From positions 124,001 through 188,000 of the forward strand of contig NZ_CAKJTI010000004.1 of the NCBI RefSeq assembly GCF_917563915.1: a stretch of DNA of 64,000 nt, read 5' to 3'. A model generated the notes under the pieces. The model had not been told where the DNA came from. It did no database searches and worked only from the letters and a program-made list of their open reading frames with translations. The position numbers were made by a program, and so were the translations under genes. Positions 18,005 to 26,718 of the stretch are shown one piece after another (position 1 is the stretch's first letter; every line of letters begins with the position of its first letter). The stretch is from Bacillus rhizoplanae (GTDB lineage Bacteria; Bacillota; Bacilli; Bacillales; Bacillaceae_G).

Positions 18005-18613
18005 TTAGGGCCTTACAAGTTCAAATTGCTCCCCGAGTTTTGCGTAATTATGTCCAGCCAGTCGGCTTATTGGTTTTAACCCTTCAGCATGAACGCGTCC
18101 ATTTTCATATAAGTGCTCAGCGATATGGAAACGTACAATGCGTCCAATTAAGAGGTCGCATGCAGGGGAATCTTCTGTTCCACCTAGCTGAATAGCGCGC
18201 TCTAGTACACATTCCATACGGATACTCGCTTCTTTTACCCCCGGTACAGAAATGACATCGCTGTCAATTGGTGTTAGTTTTGCAAGTTCAATCTCACTTT
18301 CATTAGGAGGAAGGTTAGCTGCTGTTTCGTTGATCGCCTCCGCGTACGATTCGTCAGAAATATGAACGACAAATTCTTCTTTTTCCATGGCATTTCTTGC
18401 TGTATCTTTTGGTTCTCCACCTTTTCGTTGTACAGAAATTGAGATAAGAGGCGGATTGGCAGCAACGATATTAAAGTAGCTAAATGGTGCTCCGTTTAGT
18501 ACTCCATCATTTGTAACGGTTGTGACGAAGGCAACTGGGCGCGGAATAATGCTTCCTGTTAGTAATTTGTAATTGTCTTTTTCAGTTTGTTCATTTGGAT
18601 TAATAGACAGCAT
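18005..18613 (-). CDS. Flavin reductase-like protein (FMN-binding split barrel)
   Basis: This 202-residue protein belongs to the flavin reductase-like, FMN-binding split-barrel family. It shows LTGSIIPRPVAFVTTV near residue 20, APFSYFNIVAANPPLISISV near 42-61 and the KDTARNAMEKEEFVVHI segment near 70-88. Such proteins bind FMN and often reduce free flavin with NAD(P)H. ATG 18613 follows GGGAG on its strand; an in-frame extension upstream is not conserved. It starts the accessory block between mntP and ywlE. The partner enzyme, if any, is not in the window. Confidence 0.85.
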   Translation of the reverse strand: MLSINPNEQTEKDNYKLLTGSIIPRPVAFVTTVTNDGVLNGAPFSYFNIVAANPPLISISVQRKGGEPKDTARNAMEKEEFVVHISDESYAEAINETAANLPPNESEIELAKLTPIDSDVISVPGVKEASIRMECVLERAIQLGGTEDSPACDLLIGRIVRFHIAEHLYENGRVHAEGLKPISRLAGHNYAKLGEQFELVRP

Positions 18614-18761
18614 GTATGTAATCTCCCTTCTAATATCTGTAACACTTCTTTGTTTGTTTACAAGATAGAGGGGGGAAACTCCTGCTGAAAAAATATTTTT
18701 TTGCCGATTTTTGTAAAGGGTATGAAACAAATTCTCACAAGGAATACGGAAACGATTTGAG

Positions 18762-18852
18762 GGCAGTAAGACCCCAACTTCAAGATTCAGAGAGAAGCGA
18801 AGAAGATAGGAGGGGGATGAAGAAAACCTCCACTGATGGAAGTTTCACTTTA
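18762..18852 (-). repeat. Dispersed repeat, copy 4 (reverse orientation)
   Basis: It runs from GGGCAGTAAGACCCCAACTT to CCTCCACTGATGGAAGTTTC and ACTTTAT. The CAAGATTCAGAGAGAAGCG interior matches the complement of copy 1. The rest of the gap 18614-18927 is AT-rich, with no supported feature. Confidence 0.7.
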
Positions 18853-18927
18853 TTTCTTACTATTTTCACTCTATTTTTTACGTTCTAAGTTTTTCATTGT
18901 TGCATCGAACAAATACAATCTGCTTCA

Positions 18928-21900
18928 TTATAGACGATAGGATGAAACGTTGATGCCTTTCCATTCATAGTAATCTAAAATACCAGAGTAAATTGCTTCT
19001 GCAGCACGTTGTCTCCAATATTCAGATCCTAATTTTTCATTTTCTTGCGGATTGTCAATGAAAGCGAGCTCTGTAAGAATGGCAGGCATTGTATTTTCAC
19101 GGACAACATATAAATCGCCATCTTTTACGCCGCGGTTTGTCGTTTCCATAGCATTTACAAGACGACTTTGTACTTTTTCAGCTAATACACGGCTTTCCTC
19201 TGTATTAGGGTTTCCTGCAGTTCTTGATTGCCAGTAGTACGTTTCTGTTCCGTGTGCAGTACCATCGAAGCCATTTGCGTGAATGCTGACAAAAATATCT
19301 CCGTTATTTTGTTGCGCAAATTCTACTCGTTTTTGTAATGATTCGCTAGCTGTATTACCAGGCCGCGAATCTGTTTCACGAGTTAACAGCACCTTAAACG
19401 GTGATTTGCGATTAAATAGATCGCGAACACGTAAGGAAACATCTAATACAACTGCGTCCTCTGTTAAGCCGTTGTTCGTACCGGAATGACCATCATCGAT
19501 ACCACCATGACCTGGATCAATGATGATCGCTTTTCCGTTTAATGGATCTACTTGTAGATCGGCTGCTTGAACCCATCCTGTTTGATCACCAATGCGAACT
19601 TCAATCCAGTTATTTGGATCTTTACGCAGTACATCGACGGTTGTTCCTTGCTGCAGTGTCCCTTTTTTATTATTGCCATATGGATACGGTTCTGTACGGA
19701 ACTCGTCTGTTGTTCTTGTAATTTGTCCTTTTGTGTTTGCTGCGTAGTTCGTAAATGGAATATCTTTTGGCAATTGATGTGAATCCATAACCAGTTCATT
19801 ATTTTTAGGTACAATATTCACACCGTCATATTCAGAACGATTATATGGATGTATTTCTTCCATAAGGTTTGCAATCTTAGTTGCCCACGCAGTATCTGTT
19901 GAATAGTTAGTATTAATATCTTTTACTGTGACTCCTTTATAGCGCCAATCTCCAGGTTCTAAATAATACGCTCTTACGTAAGAGGCATTATAATTAATAC
20001 TGTCATTAAACGTATTGAAGTAGCTGGCTAAGCCAAATGGGTCAGAATCTTCAGCACGAAGTCCAAATAGATTATGTTTTCGATAGGCAATTAATGATTT
20101 GCCGTACCCCGACTCTAAAATAGCATGAGATGCTAAGAATAGAGCGTTCACACCATATTTGTTTTGTGCGTCAATAAACGCCTGTCCATATCCGATAAGC
20201 GGGCTTGTCCCGTTTGTTCTTCGGCTCATATAATTATCAATTTCCCCAGCGGTTACTTTTGAAGGTTTGCGCAAATCTAGCGTTTCATAAGGCTGGCCAA
20301 TATAGTAATCTAGTGAAAGATTCGCTAAGCCGCTTCCTTCAAAATACTCCACGCGCAGCTTATGATTTCCTTTTGTTAAAGAAATTTTTCCTGTACGTGT
20401 ACCGTTGTTACTTGCTTCCCAAGAGTTAATAACGGGCTGATCATCTACATAGACGCGAACACCATCGTCTGCTTTCGCCGAGAATGTATAATCGCCACCT
20501 TCAAAGTATTCCGTTTTTGTAAAGCGAGCAGAGAAGTTATCATTTGAAATAAATGGGCTTGGAGAACCATTTTGCCAATTGAAATCAATCTTCTCAATTT
20601 TTTGTAAGGCGTTATTGCCACCAAGAATAATAGGATCACCTTGAAGATTCGTATTGTTATAGATCTCACCGAGCCAAGTAGACGAATTTTGTACAGTACT
20701 GTAAGGTTCAATGCTAAATTCTACGCGACTTTGGCCTGTTTGTTCTAAATATTGTACTTCAACTAAATGCGTATCTGGTTGATTGGCTTTACCAAATGCC
20801 CAGGCAGCAGTTCCATCAGAAATATGAATTTTCTTCGCGTATTCCGTAAATCCTGATGGTCCCCAACGATCAAGGACAGGTTTCCCATCAATAAAGACAC
20901 GAATCCCATCATCAGCGCGCCCGCGAATGACGTAATCTCCAGCAGATAAACGTTTTACCGTTGTATAACGAGTGGAGAAGTTGTCGGCCGGTACTTTAGA
21001 AGTTGGAGCGCCGATACCATTATTTTCAGCGAGTTGCTTCGTATCCCCTTGTGGCGTTAGTACTTTTGCATCGACAGGATAGCCGCTTAAATTAGTATTT
21101 GGGTAATAATAAGCTAGCCAAGAATCGAATGGTACAATATCAGAAAAGATAGCTGCTTGACCGCTATTTTCATAGAAGTCAGTTCGAATTTTATGATCAC
21201 CTTGCGGCACATTTGTCACGATAGTACGATCGATTTGTCCAGGAACATCATACCAGCGGTCAATTACTTGTTTCCCGTCAAAAGAAACTTTGACGCGATC
21301 ATCAGCTAACGTATGTATAAAGTAATCGCCGGCAGCCAGCTGCCTAGATTGATCAAAAGTTGCTGTGAAATCATCTTCCGTTTGATCGGGTGTAGGACTT
21401 CCATATCCCCAATTATAATGAACATCCCCGCCTGTTTGAGAAAAAGGTCCAGGAGATTTTTTATAATCGAATTGAAGATTGGCTTTTCTGCTTTGTTCCA
21501 TATATTCAACAGTAATCTTATGCTCTCCAGTTGACAATGGCACTTTTACTTTGCGAATTTCACCGTTACTAGCATTCCAAGAATCGATTACAACTTTGTT
21601 ATCAACGTAAACACGCACACCATCGTCTGCTTTTGCCGTGAATAAATATTCACCTTGCTCAAACTTATCTACCTTAGTAAAGCGGGCAGAAAAATTATCG
21701 TTTGAGATAGCTTTATGCGGAGAGTTGTCTTCCCAATTAAAGTTGATTGTGTTTAACTTTTCTGAAGAATTTTCTCCGCCGATAACAACAGCGTCACCTT
21801 TTAACTCTTTGTTATTATAGAATTCACCAAGCCAACTAGTTGATTTTGTTGCTTCGCTGTAAGGTTCAATTTGAAAATCTACTTGGCTGTTTCCGCCTTC

Positions 21901-22686
21901 TTCTAAGTATTGCACTTCAACTAGATGGGTATCATTTTGATTGGTTTTACCAAATGCCCATGCTGCAGTTCCATCATTAATATGGATTTTTCGAGCATCT
22001 TCCTGTGACCAACCAGATCCCCAGCGGTCAAGAACAAGTTGTCCATCAATAAAGACACGAATACCATCGTCTACTTTTCCGCGAATGATATAATCTCCAG
22101 CAGGTAATCGCTTTACTGTCGTATAGCGAGCAGAGAAATTATCTGCGGGCACTTTTGGCGTTGGTGAACCAATTCCATTGTTTTGGAACAGCTTCTTTTC
22201 TGTTCCTGTTGGAGGAATCACTTTTGCGTCTACTGGATAACCTTCTAAATTTTTGTTCGGATAATAGTAGGCTAACCAGTGATCAAATGGAACAATGTCA
22301 GAGAAAACCGCTGCTTGACCAGTATTTTCATAGAAATTTGTTTGTAACTTATAAGTTCCCGCTTTTACATTTGTTATAAGTGCACGATCAATTTGTCCAC
22401 CAGCATCATACCAACGATCAATTACAGGTGTCCCATTAAAGGAAACTTTAACACGATCATCAGCCAACGTATGTACGAAGTAGTCTCCAGCTGATAACTG
22501 TTTTGATTGATTAAAGATGCCGGTAAAATGGTCCGCTGAAATGTCGGATCTTGGACTTTGATATCCCCAGTTGTAATGTACATCTCCGTCACTTTGGGTA
22601 AATGTATCATTGCTCGCAGCGTGTGCAATAAATGGGGTTAGAAAAAAACCGACTGCTATGATTGGAGCATACCATTTTTTATTCAC
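18928..22686 (-). CDS. Bifunctional autolysin: duplicated PA14 triplet, glucosaminidase, SH3b, amidase
   Basis: This 1252-residue secreted protein starts with a signal peptide (1-23, cleaved near AHA-AS). Residues 31-410 and 417-795 are two copies of a three-part PA14-like block with a 386-residue period (QSDGDVHYNWGY at 31, QTGGDVHYNWGY at 417). Each block has a short PA14-like part and two full PA14 domains (NFSARY..., DDGIRVFIDG; DDGVRVYVD). A GH73-type glucosaminidase domain follows (about 815-950, catalytic Glu858 in HAILESGYG), then an SH3b domain (about 988-1045) and an Amidase_3 domain (1053-1242) with zinc ligands His1060 (IDPGHGG), Glu1075 and His1137 (SIHANG) and catalytic Glu1206 (TELAFI). 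It likely cuts both glycan strands and the stem peptide linkage of cell wall, with PA14 domains binding surface glycan. No B. subtilis counterpart occupies this locus. Confidence 0.9.
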   Translation of the reverse strand: MNKKWYAPIIAVGFFLTPFIAHAASNDTFTQSDGDVHYNWGYQSPRSDISADHFTGIFNQSKQLSAGDYFVHTLADDRVKVSFNGTPVIDRWYDAGGQIDRALITNVKAGTYKLQTNFYENTGQAAVFSDIVPFDHWLAYYYPNKNLEGYPVDAKVIPPTGTEKKLFQNNGIGSPTPKVPADNFSARYTTVKRLPAGDYIIRGKVDDGIRVFIDGQLVLDRWGSGWSQEDARKIHINDGTAAWAFGKTNQNDTHLVEVQYLEEGGNSQVDFQIEPYSEATKSTSWLGEFYNNKELKGDAVVIGGENSSEKLNTINFNWEDNSPHKAISNDNFSARFTKVDKFEQGEYLFTAKADDGVRVYVDNKVVIDSWNASNGEIRKVKVPLSTGEHKITVEYMEQSRKANLQFDYKKSPGPFSQTGGDVHYNWGYGSPTPDQTEDDFTATFDQSRQLAAGDYFIHTLADDRVKVSFDGKQVIDRWYDVPGQIDRTIVTNVPQGDHKIRTDFYENSGQAAIFSDIVPFDSWLAYYYPNTNLSGYPVDAKVLTPQGDTKQLAENNGIGAPTSKVPADNFSTRYTTVKRLSAGDYVIRGRADDGIRVFIDGKPVLDRWGPSGFTEYAKKIHISDGTAAWAFGKANQPDTHLVEVQYLEQTGQSRVEFSIEPYSTVQNSSTWLGEIYNNTNLQGDPIILGGNNALQKIEKIDFNWQNGSPSPFISNDNFSARFTKTEYFEGGDYTFSAKADDGVRVYVDDQPVINSWEASNNGTRTGKISLTKGNHKLRVEYFEGSGLANLSLDYYIGQPYETLDLRKPSKVTAGEIDNYMSRRTNGTSPLIGYGQAFIDAQNKYGVNALFLASHAILESGYGKSLIAYRKHNLFGLRAEDSDPFGLASYFNTFNDSINYNASYVRAYYLEPGDWRYKGVTVKDINTNYSTDTAWATKIANLMEEIHPYNRSEYDGVNIVPKNNELVMDSHQLPKDIPFTNYAANTKGQITRTTDEFRTEPYPYGNNKKGTLQQGTTVDVLRKDPNNWIEVRIGDQTGWVQAADLQVDPLNGKAIIIDPGHGGIDDGHSGTNNGLTEDAVVLDVSLRVRDLFNRKSPFKVLLTRETDSRPGNTASESLQKRVEFAQQNNGDIFVSIHANGFDGTAHGTETYYWQSRTAGNPNTEESRVLAEKVQSRLVNAMETTNRGVKDGDLYVVRENTMPAILTELAFIDNPQENEKLGSEYWRQRAAEAIYSGILDYYEWKGINVSSYRL

Positions 22687-22977
22687 TTTTTTTCTTATCT
22701 CCTTTCCCTAAAATAAACTCGAACTTTATCAATCTACCATAATTTTTCATGGAAAGGTATACAAATAATAGTTTTGTAACAAAATATATTGAATGTTTAA
22801 AAAATAGATGTTTTACATATATTTGGCTTAAAGATTCAGCATTTATCTTAACTTGATCCAAGCATATGCAGTCTGTCTTGGGGAACCTGGGAAATTTTTG
22901 CAAGAAAATAATTGTAAAGCTTCTTTGATGAATGTTCGGGCAGGATAAAATTTTTAGCGATGACACTCTTTTTTAGA

Positions 22978-23006
22978 GATAAAGTGAAAAGTCCATCAGT
23001 GGGGAC
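22978..23006 (+). repeat. Dispersed repeat, fragment 5a
   Basis: GATAAAGTGAAAAGTCCATC followed by AGTGGGGA matches the outer end of the repeat. It stops at the 5' side of the broken acyl carrier protein gene. Confidence 0.55.
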
Positions 23007-23021
23007 GTGGATTTTAAAGTA

Positions 23022-23347
23022 GATGTTCGCGCATTCAAACATTGAGCTGAAATTACTGGGCATGATGAAAAATTACATTATCCAGTTCATTGATTAGTGA
23101 TTTGGGTTTGGATTCAATGTTGATAATGGGCTTCCACAAGTTATTGATAATTGATTTTCCGGATATTAATGAAATGGATTTAGAAGAAAATTTCCAAAGG
23201 GAAGACACTACAATAGAGGATGTAATATTAGTATTAAAAAACATGTTAGGGATTGAGGAGAATATGGATCCTTCCTCTAGCACGGATCATTTTCCTGAAG
23301 TGACAAGCTTCAATATAATGGAAGAAAAAAATCCCTCACAATTGTGA
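23022..23347 (+). pseudogene. Acyl carrier protein gene, broken
   Basis: Codons from 23069 read KITLSSSLISDLGLDSMLIM, with the DLGLDSM motif whose Ser carries phosphopantetheine in acyl and peptidyl carrier proteins, followed by DFPDINEMDLEENFQ and TTIEDVILVLKNMLG, the expected helix II-IV pattern. The 5' part is damaged: a stop (TGA 23066) precedes this frame, while the neighbouring frame upstream reads AEITGHDEK, as expected for helix I, so one base is missing in the A tract near 23067-23071. A second in-frame TGA (near 23042) cuts it further. Fragments of the dispersed repeat flank both sides. It is likely a degraded stand-alone carrier protein. Confidence 0.6.
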
Positions 23348-23351
23348 GGGA
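23325..23351 (-). terminator. Intrinsic terminator of doxX (minus strand)
   Basis: TCCCTCACAATTGTGAGGGA (23332-23351) is a perfect 20-base palindrome, followed on the minus strand by seven T. It lies downstream of doxX read on its strand. Confidence 0.75.
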
Positions 23352-23360
23352 CTGAGTTGG

Positions 23361-23413
23361 TAAAGTGAAACTTCCATCAGTGGGGGTCTTACTGCCCGTT
23401 AATGCGGGATAAA
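23361..23413 (+). repeat. Dispersed repeat, shortened copy 5b
   Basis: TAAAGTGAAACTTCCATCAG, TGGGGGTCTTACTGCCCGTT and AATGCGGGATAAA join the two outer ends of the repeat with the middle missing. Confidence 0.7.
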
Positions 23414-23436
23414 TATCTCGAATTCAAGATAATAAG

Positions 23437-23823
23437 TTAAATTAAAGTGTAAGCGCCAGGTCCAATAAGAGCAACGCCAACTGCAACTGCGATTAAGATA
23501 AGGTTATATTCAAAACCGTTTTGTGTAACCCAGTAACCATTTTTACCATGAACTGTGAAGATAGCTATTAACATTGTACCGACAATAAATAGAGCCCCTA
23601 CCCAAGTGAAAATACCAGCAGCAAATAAGAAACCACCTAGTAATTCAGTTGCCCCAGCCATAAACGCCATAAATACTCCTGGTCGTAAGCCGATTGATTC
23701 CATCCAGCCGCCAGTACCTTTTAAACCATAGCCGCCAAACCAGCCGAATAATTTTTGAGCACCATGTCCCATGAATGTAACCCCAATAATAAGACGAATA
23801 ATAAGAAGACCAATGTTCATCAT
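23437..23823 (-). CDS. DoxX family membrane protein
   Basis: This 128-residue protein has four hydrophobic segments and the DoxX-family pattern GVTFMGHGAQKLFGWFGG near residue 16, with AGATELLGGFLFAAG in the middle. B. subtilis members CatD and MhqP are induced by quinones and catechols under MarR/DUF24-type repressors; the biochemical role is not settled. The start ATG follows TTAGGAGG on its strand. Its promoter is overlapped by two inverted repeats, so repression and induction are likely. Confidence 0.9.
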   Translation of the reverse strand: MMNIGLLIIRLIIGVTFMGHGAQKLFGWFGGYGLKGTGGWMESIGLRPGVFMAFMAGATELLGGFLFAAGIFTWVGALFIVGTMLIAIFTVHGKNGYWVTQNGFEYNLILIAVAVGVALIGPGAYTLI

Positions 23824-23849
23824 TTTATAATACCTCCTAAAAAAGTTAT

Positions 23850-23904
23850 TTACTTATCTTATGTAAGTAATAATAAAATAGTTACTTATTTTAGTCAAGT
23901 AACT
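23850..23904 (-). promoter_or_regulatory. doxX promoter overlapped by two TTACTT...AAGTAA dyads
   Basis: On the minus strand TTGACT (23898-23893), a 17-base spacer and TATTAT (23875-23870) form a good sigma-A promoter. One dyad, AGTTACTT...AAGTAACT (23880-23904), covers the -35 and spacer. Another, TTACTTA...TAAGTAA (23850-23870), covers the -10 edge and start point. Dyad centres are 32 bases apart. A MarR/DUF24-type repressor is a reasonable guess. Confidence 0.65.
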
Positions 23905-24029
23905 TTTTAAAAAAACAACAAAAAATTTTACAAATGGTGAACAAAAAATAATTATGTTGTTAAGACTTCTAGACAACTGAAAGAAAAAAAGCTTAAATAG
24001 AAATGAAGAAGTTCACTTCTTTCCATTTG

Positions 24030-24075
24030 AATTCAGACTGTCTGAATTGACTGGAATTTTGCAAGGCGATACAAT
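24030..24075 (+). promoter_or_regulatory. Promoter of PTS IIA gene with a 19-bp perfect dyad
   Basis: TTGACT (24047-24052), a 17-base spacer and TACAAT (24070-24075) form a strong sigma-A promoter. AATTCAGAC T GTCTGAATT (24030-24048) is a perfect inverted repeat overlapping the -35. A cre-like sequence, TCGAAAACGTTTTATG, lies downstream near 24107-24122. Confidence 0.65.
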
Positions 24076-24194
24076 AAGGGTCTAATTGACAACTCTCTTT
24101 TTCATATCGAAAACGTTTTATGCTAGTAAAGCGAAGGGTTGTAATTATTGAGCTCAAGTGTATTGTAGGTAAGGAATATAAGGAGGATTATCCT

Positions 24195-24692
24195 ATGTTT
24201 AAAAAATTATTTGGTCTTGGTTCTAAAACAAATGCAGAAACAATCGTAGCTCCATTAACTGGAGAAGTGAAAAATATTGAAGAAGTGCCAGATCCAGTAT
24301 TCGCTGGCCGTATGATGGGAAATGGTGTTGCAATCGATCCAACTGAAGGTGTAGTAGTATCTCCAGTAGACGGTGAAATCGTGCAATTATTCCACACAAA
24401 ACATGCTGTAGGTATTAAATCGAAAAACGGTGCAGAGATCTTAATCCACGTTGGATTGGAAACTGTAACAATGGCAGGCGAAGGTTTCGAAGCACATGTA
24501 GCTGAAGGACAAACTGTTAAAGTTGGCGATAAATTAATCTCTTTCGACTTAGAATTAATTCGTGAAAAAGCAAAAAGCACAATTACACCAATCGTTATTA
24601 CAAACACAGATGCAACAGCATCTATTGAAACAACTATAGGCGTAACAGCTACAAAAGGTTCAACAGAAGTAATGAAAGTAACAATGAAATAA
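24195..24692 (+). CDS. PTS glucose-type EIIA protein
   Basis: This 165-residue protein is a stand-alone EIIA-Glc domain of the sugar phosphotransferase system. It carries phosphate from HPr-His to a membrane EIIB. His85 in EILIHVGLETV is the phosphorylated residue and His70 in FHTKHAVGIKS is its partner. ATG 24195 follows AAGGAGG; the longer upstream frame has no ribosome site. No EIIB/C gene is nearby, so it must serve a transporter encoded elsewhere, as proposed for B. subtilis single EIIA genes such as ypqE. It may also have regulatory roles; none can be shown here. Confidence 0.92.
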   Translation: MFKKLFGLGSKTNAETIVAPLTGEVKNIEEVPDPVFAGRMMGNGVAIDPTEGVVVSPVDGEIVQLFHTKHAVGIKSKNGAEILIHVGLETVTMAGEGFEAHVAEGQTVKVGDKLISFDLELIREKAKSTITPIVITNTDATASIETTIGVTATKGSTEVMKVTMK

Positions 24693-24709
24693 TTGTTTTG
24701 ATTCATAAG

Positions 24710-24744
24710 GAATCCATTTCATATTTGAAGTGGATTTCTTTTTT
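24710..24744 (+). terminator. Intrinsic terminator after PTS IIA gene
   Basis: An imperfect stem between GGAATCCATTTCA and TGAAGTGGATTTC is followed by a T tract. Confidence 0.7.
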
Positions 24745-24834
24745 GTGGATGAAAGAATAACAGTAGATTTTTCCCTGCCATGTATTACCATATTGCAGTT
24801 ACTTGGAAAAAGGGTTTCACAGATGTAATGAGAG

Positions 24835-24863
24835 CGCATTTCTTCTAGAAGAAATGCGTTTTT
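24835..24863 (+). terminator. Second terminator before ywlE
   Basis: CGCATTTCTTC TA GAAGAAATGCG is a perfect 24-base palindrome followed by five T. No gene is visible between it and the terminator at 24710. Confidence 0.75.
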
Positions 24864-24939
24864 CTATATATACATTTCTTTTTTTCATTATCATTGTGCG
24901 TTATGATGAAAATACATATTCATCATAAGGAGTTGGTGT

Positions 24940-25383
24940 TTGGTGAAGCGAGTATTATTCGTTTGTACAGGCAATACATGCCGCAGTCCGATGGCAGAAG
25001 CGTTATTACGGCATCATGGAGAAAGGCATTTTGAAGTGCAATCTGCGGGCGTATTTGCCGCAGTGGGCAGTGATGCATCTGCGCATGCAAAAAGTGCGTT
25101 AGAAGAAAAAGGAATTTCAATTGCCCATGCTTCTCAGCAAGTGACGGAAGAGTTGCTAGAGTGGTCTGATGTTGTATTAACAATGACAACGGGACATAAG
25201 CAGCTTTTGCTGGCACATCATCCAGAAGTAAACGGAAAAGTGCATACATTATATGAATTTGTAGAAGGTACAAATAAGGACATTTCTGATCCTTTTGGCG
25301 GCTCGCTTGCTATTTATAAAGCAACGCTGGAAGAAATGGAACAACTTGTGCAAACTTTGCTGAAAAATCATTCAGAAAGCTAA
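24940..25383 (+). CDS. ywlE: Low-molecular-weight protein arginine/tyrosine phosphatase
   Basis: This 147-residue protein has the low-molecular-weight phosphatase P-loop [14 protein letters not shown] at the N terminus with nucleophilic Cys and the catalytic Asp in DISDPFGGS near residue 110. The Thr after the nucleophilic Cys (CTGNTCRS) is the residue that favours phosphoarginine in B. subtilis YwlE, which reverses McsB marks that target proteins to ClpCP. Position before rpiB and ywlG is as in B. subtilis. The start may be TTG 24940 (seven bases after AAGGAG) or GTG 24943. Confidence 0.92.
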   Translation: MVKRVLFVCTGNTCRSPMAEALLRHHGERHFEVQSAGVFAAVGSDASAHAKSALEEKGISIAHASQQVTEELLEWSDVVLTMTTGHKQLLLAHHPEVNGKVHTLYEFVEGTNKDISDPFGGSLAIYKATLEEMEQLVQTLLKNHSES

Positions 25384-25469
25384 TGTTTCGTGTATAATAC
25401 GATATTGGAGATTATATCGATTTAACGGGTAATATATCTCAAAGGTTTGAGATGGGGGTCAACTGTTCA

Positions 25470-25575
25470 GTTCATTGTTAGTGGGGGAGAAGAGAAACCC
25501 GCTGGCATGTGCCCGATTGGTTCAACTAACCATTCGGAGAAAAAACATCTCCGAACGGAAGTTTCACTTTATATT
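25470..25575 (-). repeat. Dispersed repeat, copy 6 (reverse orientation)
   Basis: GTGGGGGAGAAGAG, then GCCCGATTGGTTCAACTAAC, then a hairpin TTCGGAGA...TCTCCGAA and CGGAAGTTTCACTTTAT. The hairpin sequence differs from other copies, but pairing and ends are kept. It ends 15 bases before the rpiB start codon. Confidence 0.75.
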
Positions 25576-25589
25576 TGGAGGGGTCCAGA

Positions 25590-26033
25590 ATGAAAGTAGT
25601 AGTAGCATCTGATCATGGCGGAGTGAATATTCGCAAAGAAATCGTAAGTCTATTAGAAGAGTTAAATATTGAATATATTGATTTAGGGTGTGAGTGCGAA
25701 GCGGGTTCTGTAGATTACCCTGATTTTGCATTCCCAGCGGCAGAAATGGTTGCAAGTGGTGAGGTAGACCGCGGTATTTTAATTTGCGGAACAGGCATCG
25801 GTATGTCAATTGCAGCAAACAAAGTACATGGCATTCGCTGCGCATTAGTACATGATACATTTAGTGCAAAAGCAACGAGAGAACATAACGATACGAACAT
25901 GTTAGCAATGGGGGAGCGTGTAATCGGAGCTGGATTAGCACGTGATATCGCGAAAATTTGGTTAACAACGGAGTATGAAGGCGGCCGTCACGAGAATCGT
26001 GTAGGGAAAATTAAAACATACGAAGCGAAGTAA
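25590..26033 (+). CDS. rpiB: Ribose-5-phosphate isomerase B
   Basis: This 147-residue RpiB/LacAB-family isomerase interconverts ribose 5-phosphate and ribulose 5-phosphate. VVVASDHGGVNIRKEI at the N terminus and GILICGTGIGMSIAANKV near residues 62-80, with the active-site Cys and phosphate-binding Arg residues, are typical. ATG 25590 follows TTGGAGGGG; five codons of in-frame sequence upstream are not part of the family. A dispersed repeat forms most of the 5' region, so the transcript probably carries its structure. B. subtilis has the same order ywlE-ywlF(rpiB)-ywlG. Confidence 0.95.
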   Translation: MKVVVASDHGGVNIRKEIVSLLEELNIEYIDLGCECEAGSVDYPDFAFPAAEMVASGEVDRGILICGTGIGMSIAANKVHGIRCALVHDTFSAKATREHNDTNMLAMGERVIGAGLARDIAKIWLTTEYEGGRHENRVGKIKTYEAK

Positions 26034-26099
26034 TCGTATTCTAACTTCTAGTAAGAGTTAATATAATTTGTTGAACCTACCTGCGAAAGGAAGAGCGTA

Positions 26100-26672
26100 A
26101 TGAATGAAATATTACAATTGAAAGAGCAGCTGCAAACAGCGCTTTCTGAGTTTCAAGAACAAGCTTCGCTGCGAAATGGGAACATTTTTGTTGTGGGCTG
26201 CAGTACGAGTGAAGTGCTAGGTGAAAGAATTGGAACATCGGGAACGATGGAAGTAGCGGAAGCGATTTTTTCTGCGTTAAAACAATTTCAAGAGCAGTGT
26301 AGTATTGCGTTAGCGTTTCAATGCTGTGAACATTTAAACCGTGCTTTAGTCATAGAAAGAGAAGTCGCAGAGAAGCACCAGTTCGAAATTGTAAATGTTA
26401 CGCCTGTCCGATCAGCAGGTGGGGCTCTTGGAACATATGCATATCATAATATGAAAGATCCTGTTATCGTAGAGTTCGTAAAAGCAGATGCGGGTATTGA
26501 TATTGGAGATACGTTCATTGGTATGCATTTAAAACATGTAGCTGTGCCTGTACGCACACGTGTAAAAGAAATTGGGCATGCGCATGTAACGATGGCAAAG
26601 ACGCGTCCGAAGTTAATTGGCGGGGCGCGTGCAGTATATGCAGTAAAAGAGGAAACGTTTACTTGTAGTTAA
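26100..26672 (+). CDS. ywlG: UPF0340 family protein (YwlG)
   Basis: This 190-residue protein belongs to the UPF0340/TIGR01440 family, conserved in Firmicutes and always close to rpiB and glyA. Conserved stretches include [17 protein letters not shown] near residue 30, [14 protein letters not shown] near 80 and the C-terminal [19 protein letters not shown]. Its role is unknown. ATG 26100 follows GAAAGGAAGAG. A strong terminator follows, so it ends the ywlE-rpiB-ywlG group. Confidence 0.9.
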   Translation: MNEILQLKEQLQTALSEFQEQASLRNGNIFVVGCSTSEVLGERIGTSGTMEVAEAIFSALKQFQEQCSIALAFQCCEHLNRALVIEREVAEKHQFEIVNVTPVRSAGGALGTYAYHNMKDPVIVEFVKADAGIDIGDTFIGMHLKHVAVPVRTRVKEIGHAHVTMAKTRPKLIGGARAVYAVKEETFTCS

Positions 26673-26687
26673 GTCATAAATTTACAA

Positions 26688-26718
26688 TAAAAAAAGACCG
26701 GATTCGGTCTTTTTTTTC
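26688..26718. terminator. Intrinsic terminator after ywlG
   Basis: AAAAAAAGACCG GATT CGGTCTTTTTTTT: perfect stem with A and T tracts on both sides. Confidence 0.9.

Noticed and set aside
23090-23347. Intact 85-codon acyl carrier protein starting at TTG
   Set aside because: The start would fall within helix II, just before the DSM motif, so helix I is missing. Its remains are visible in another frame upstream.
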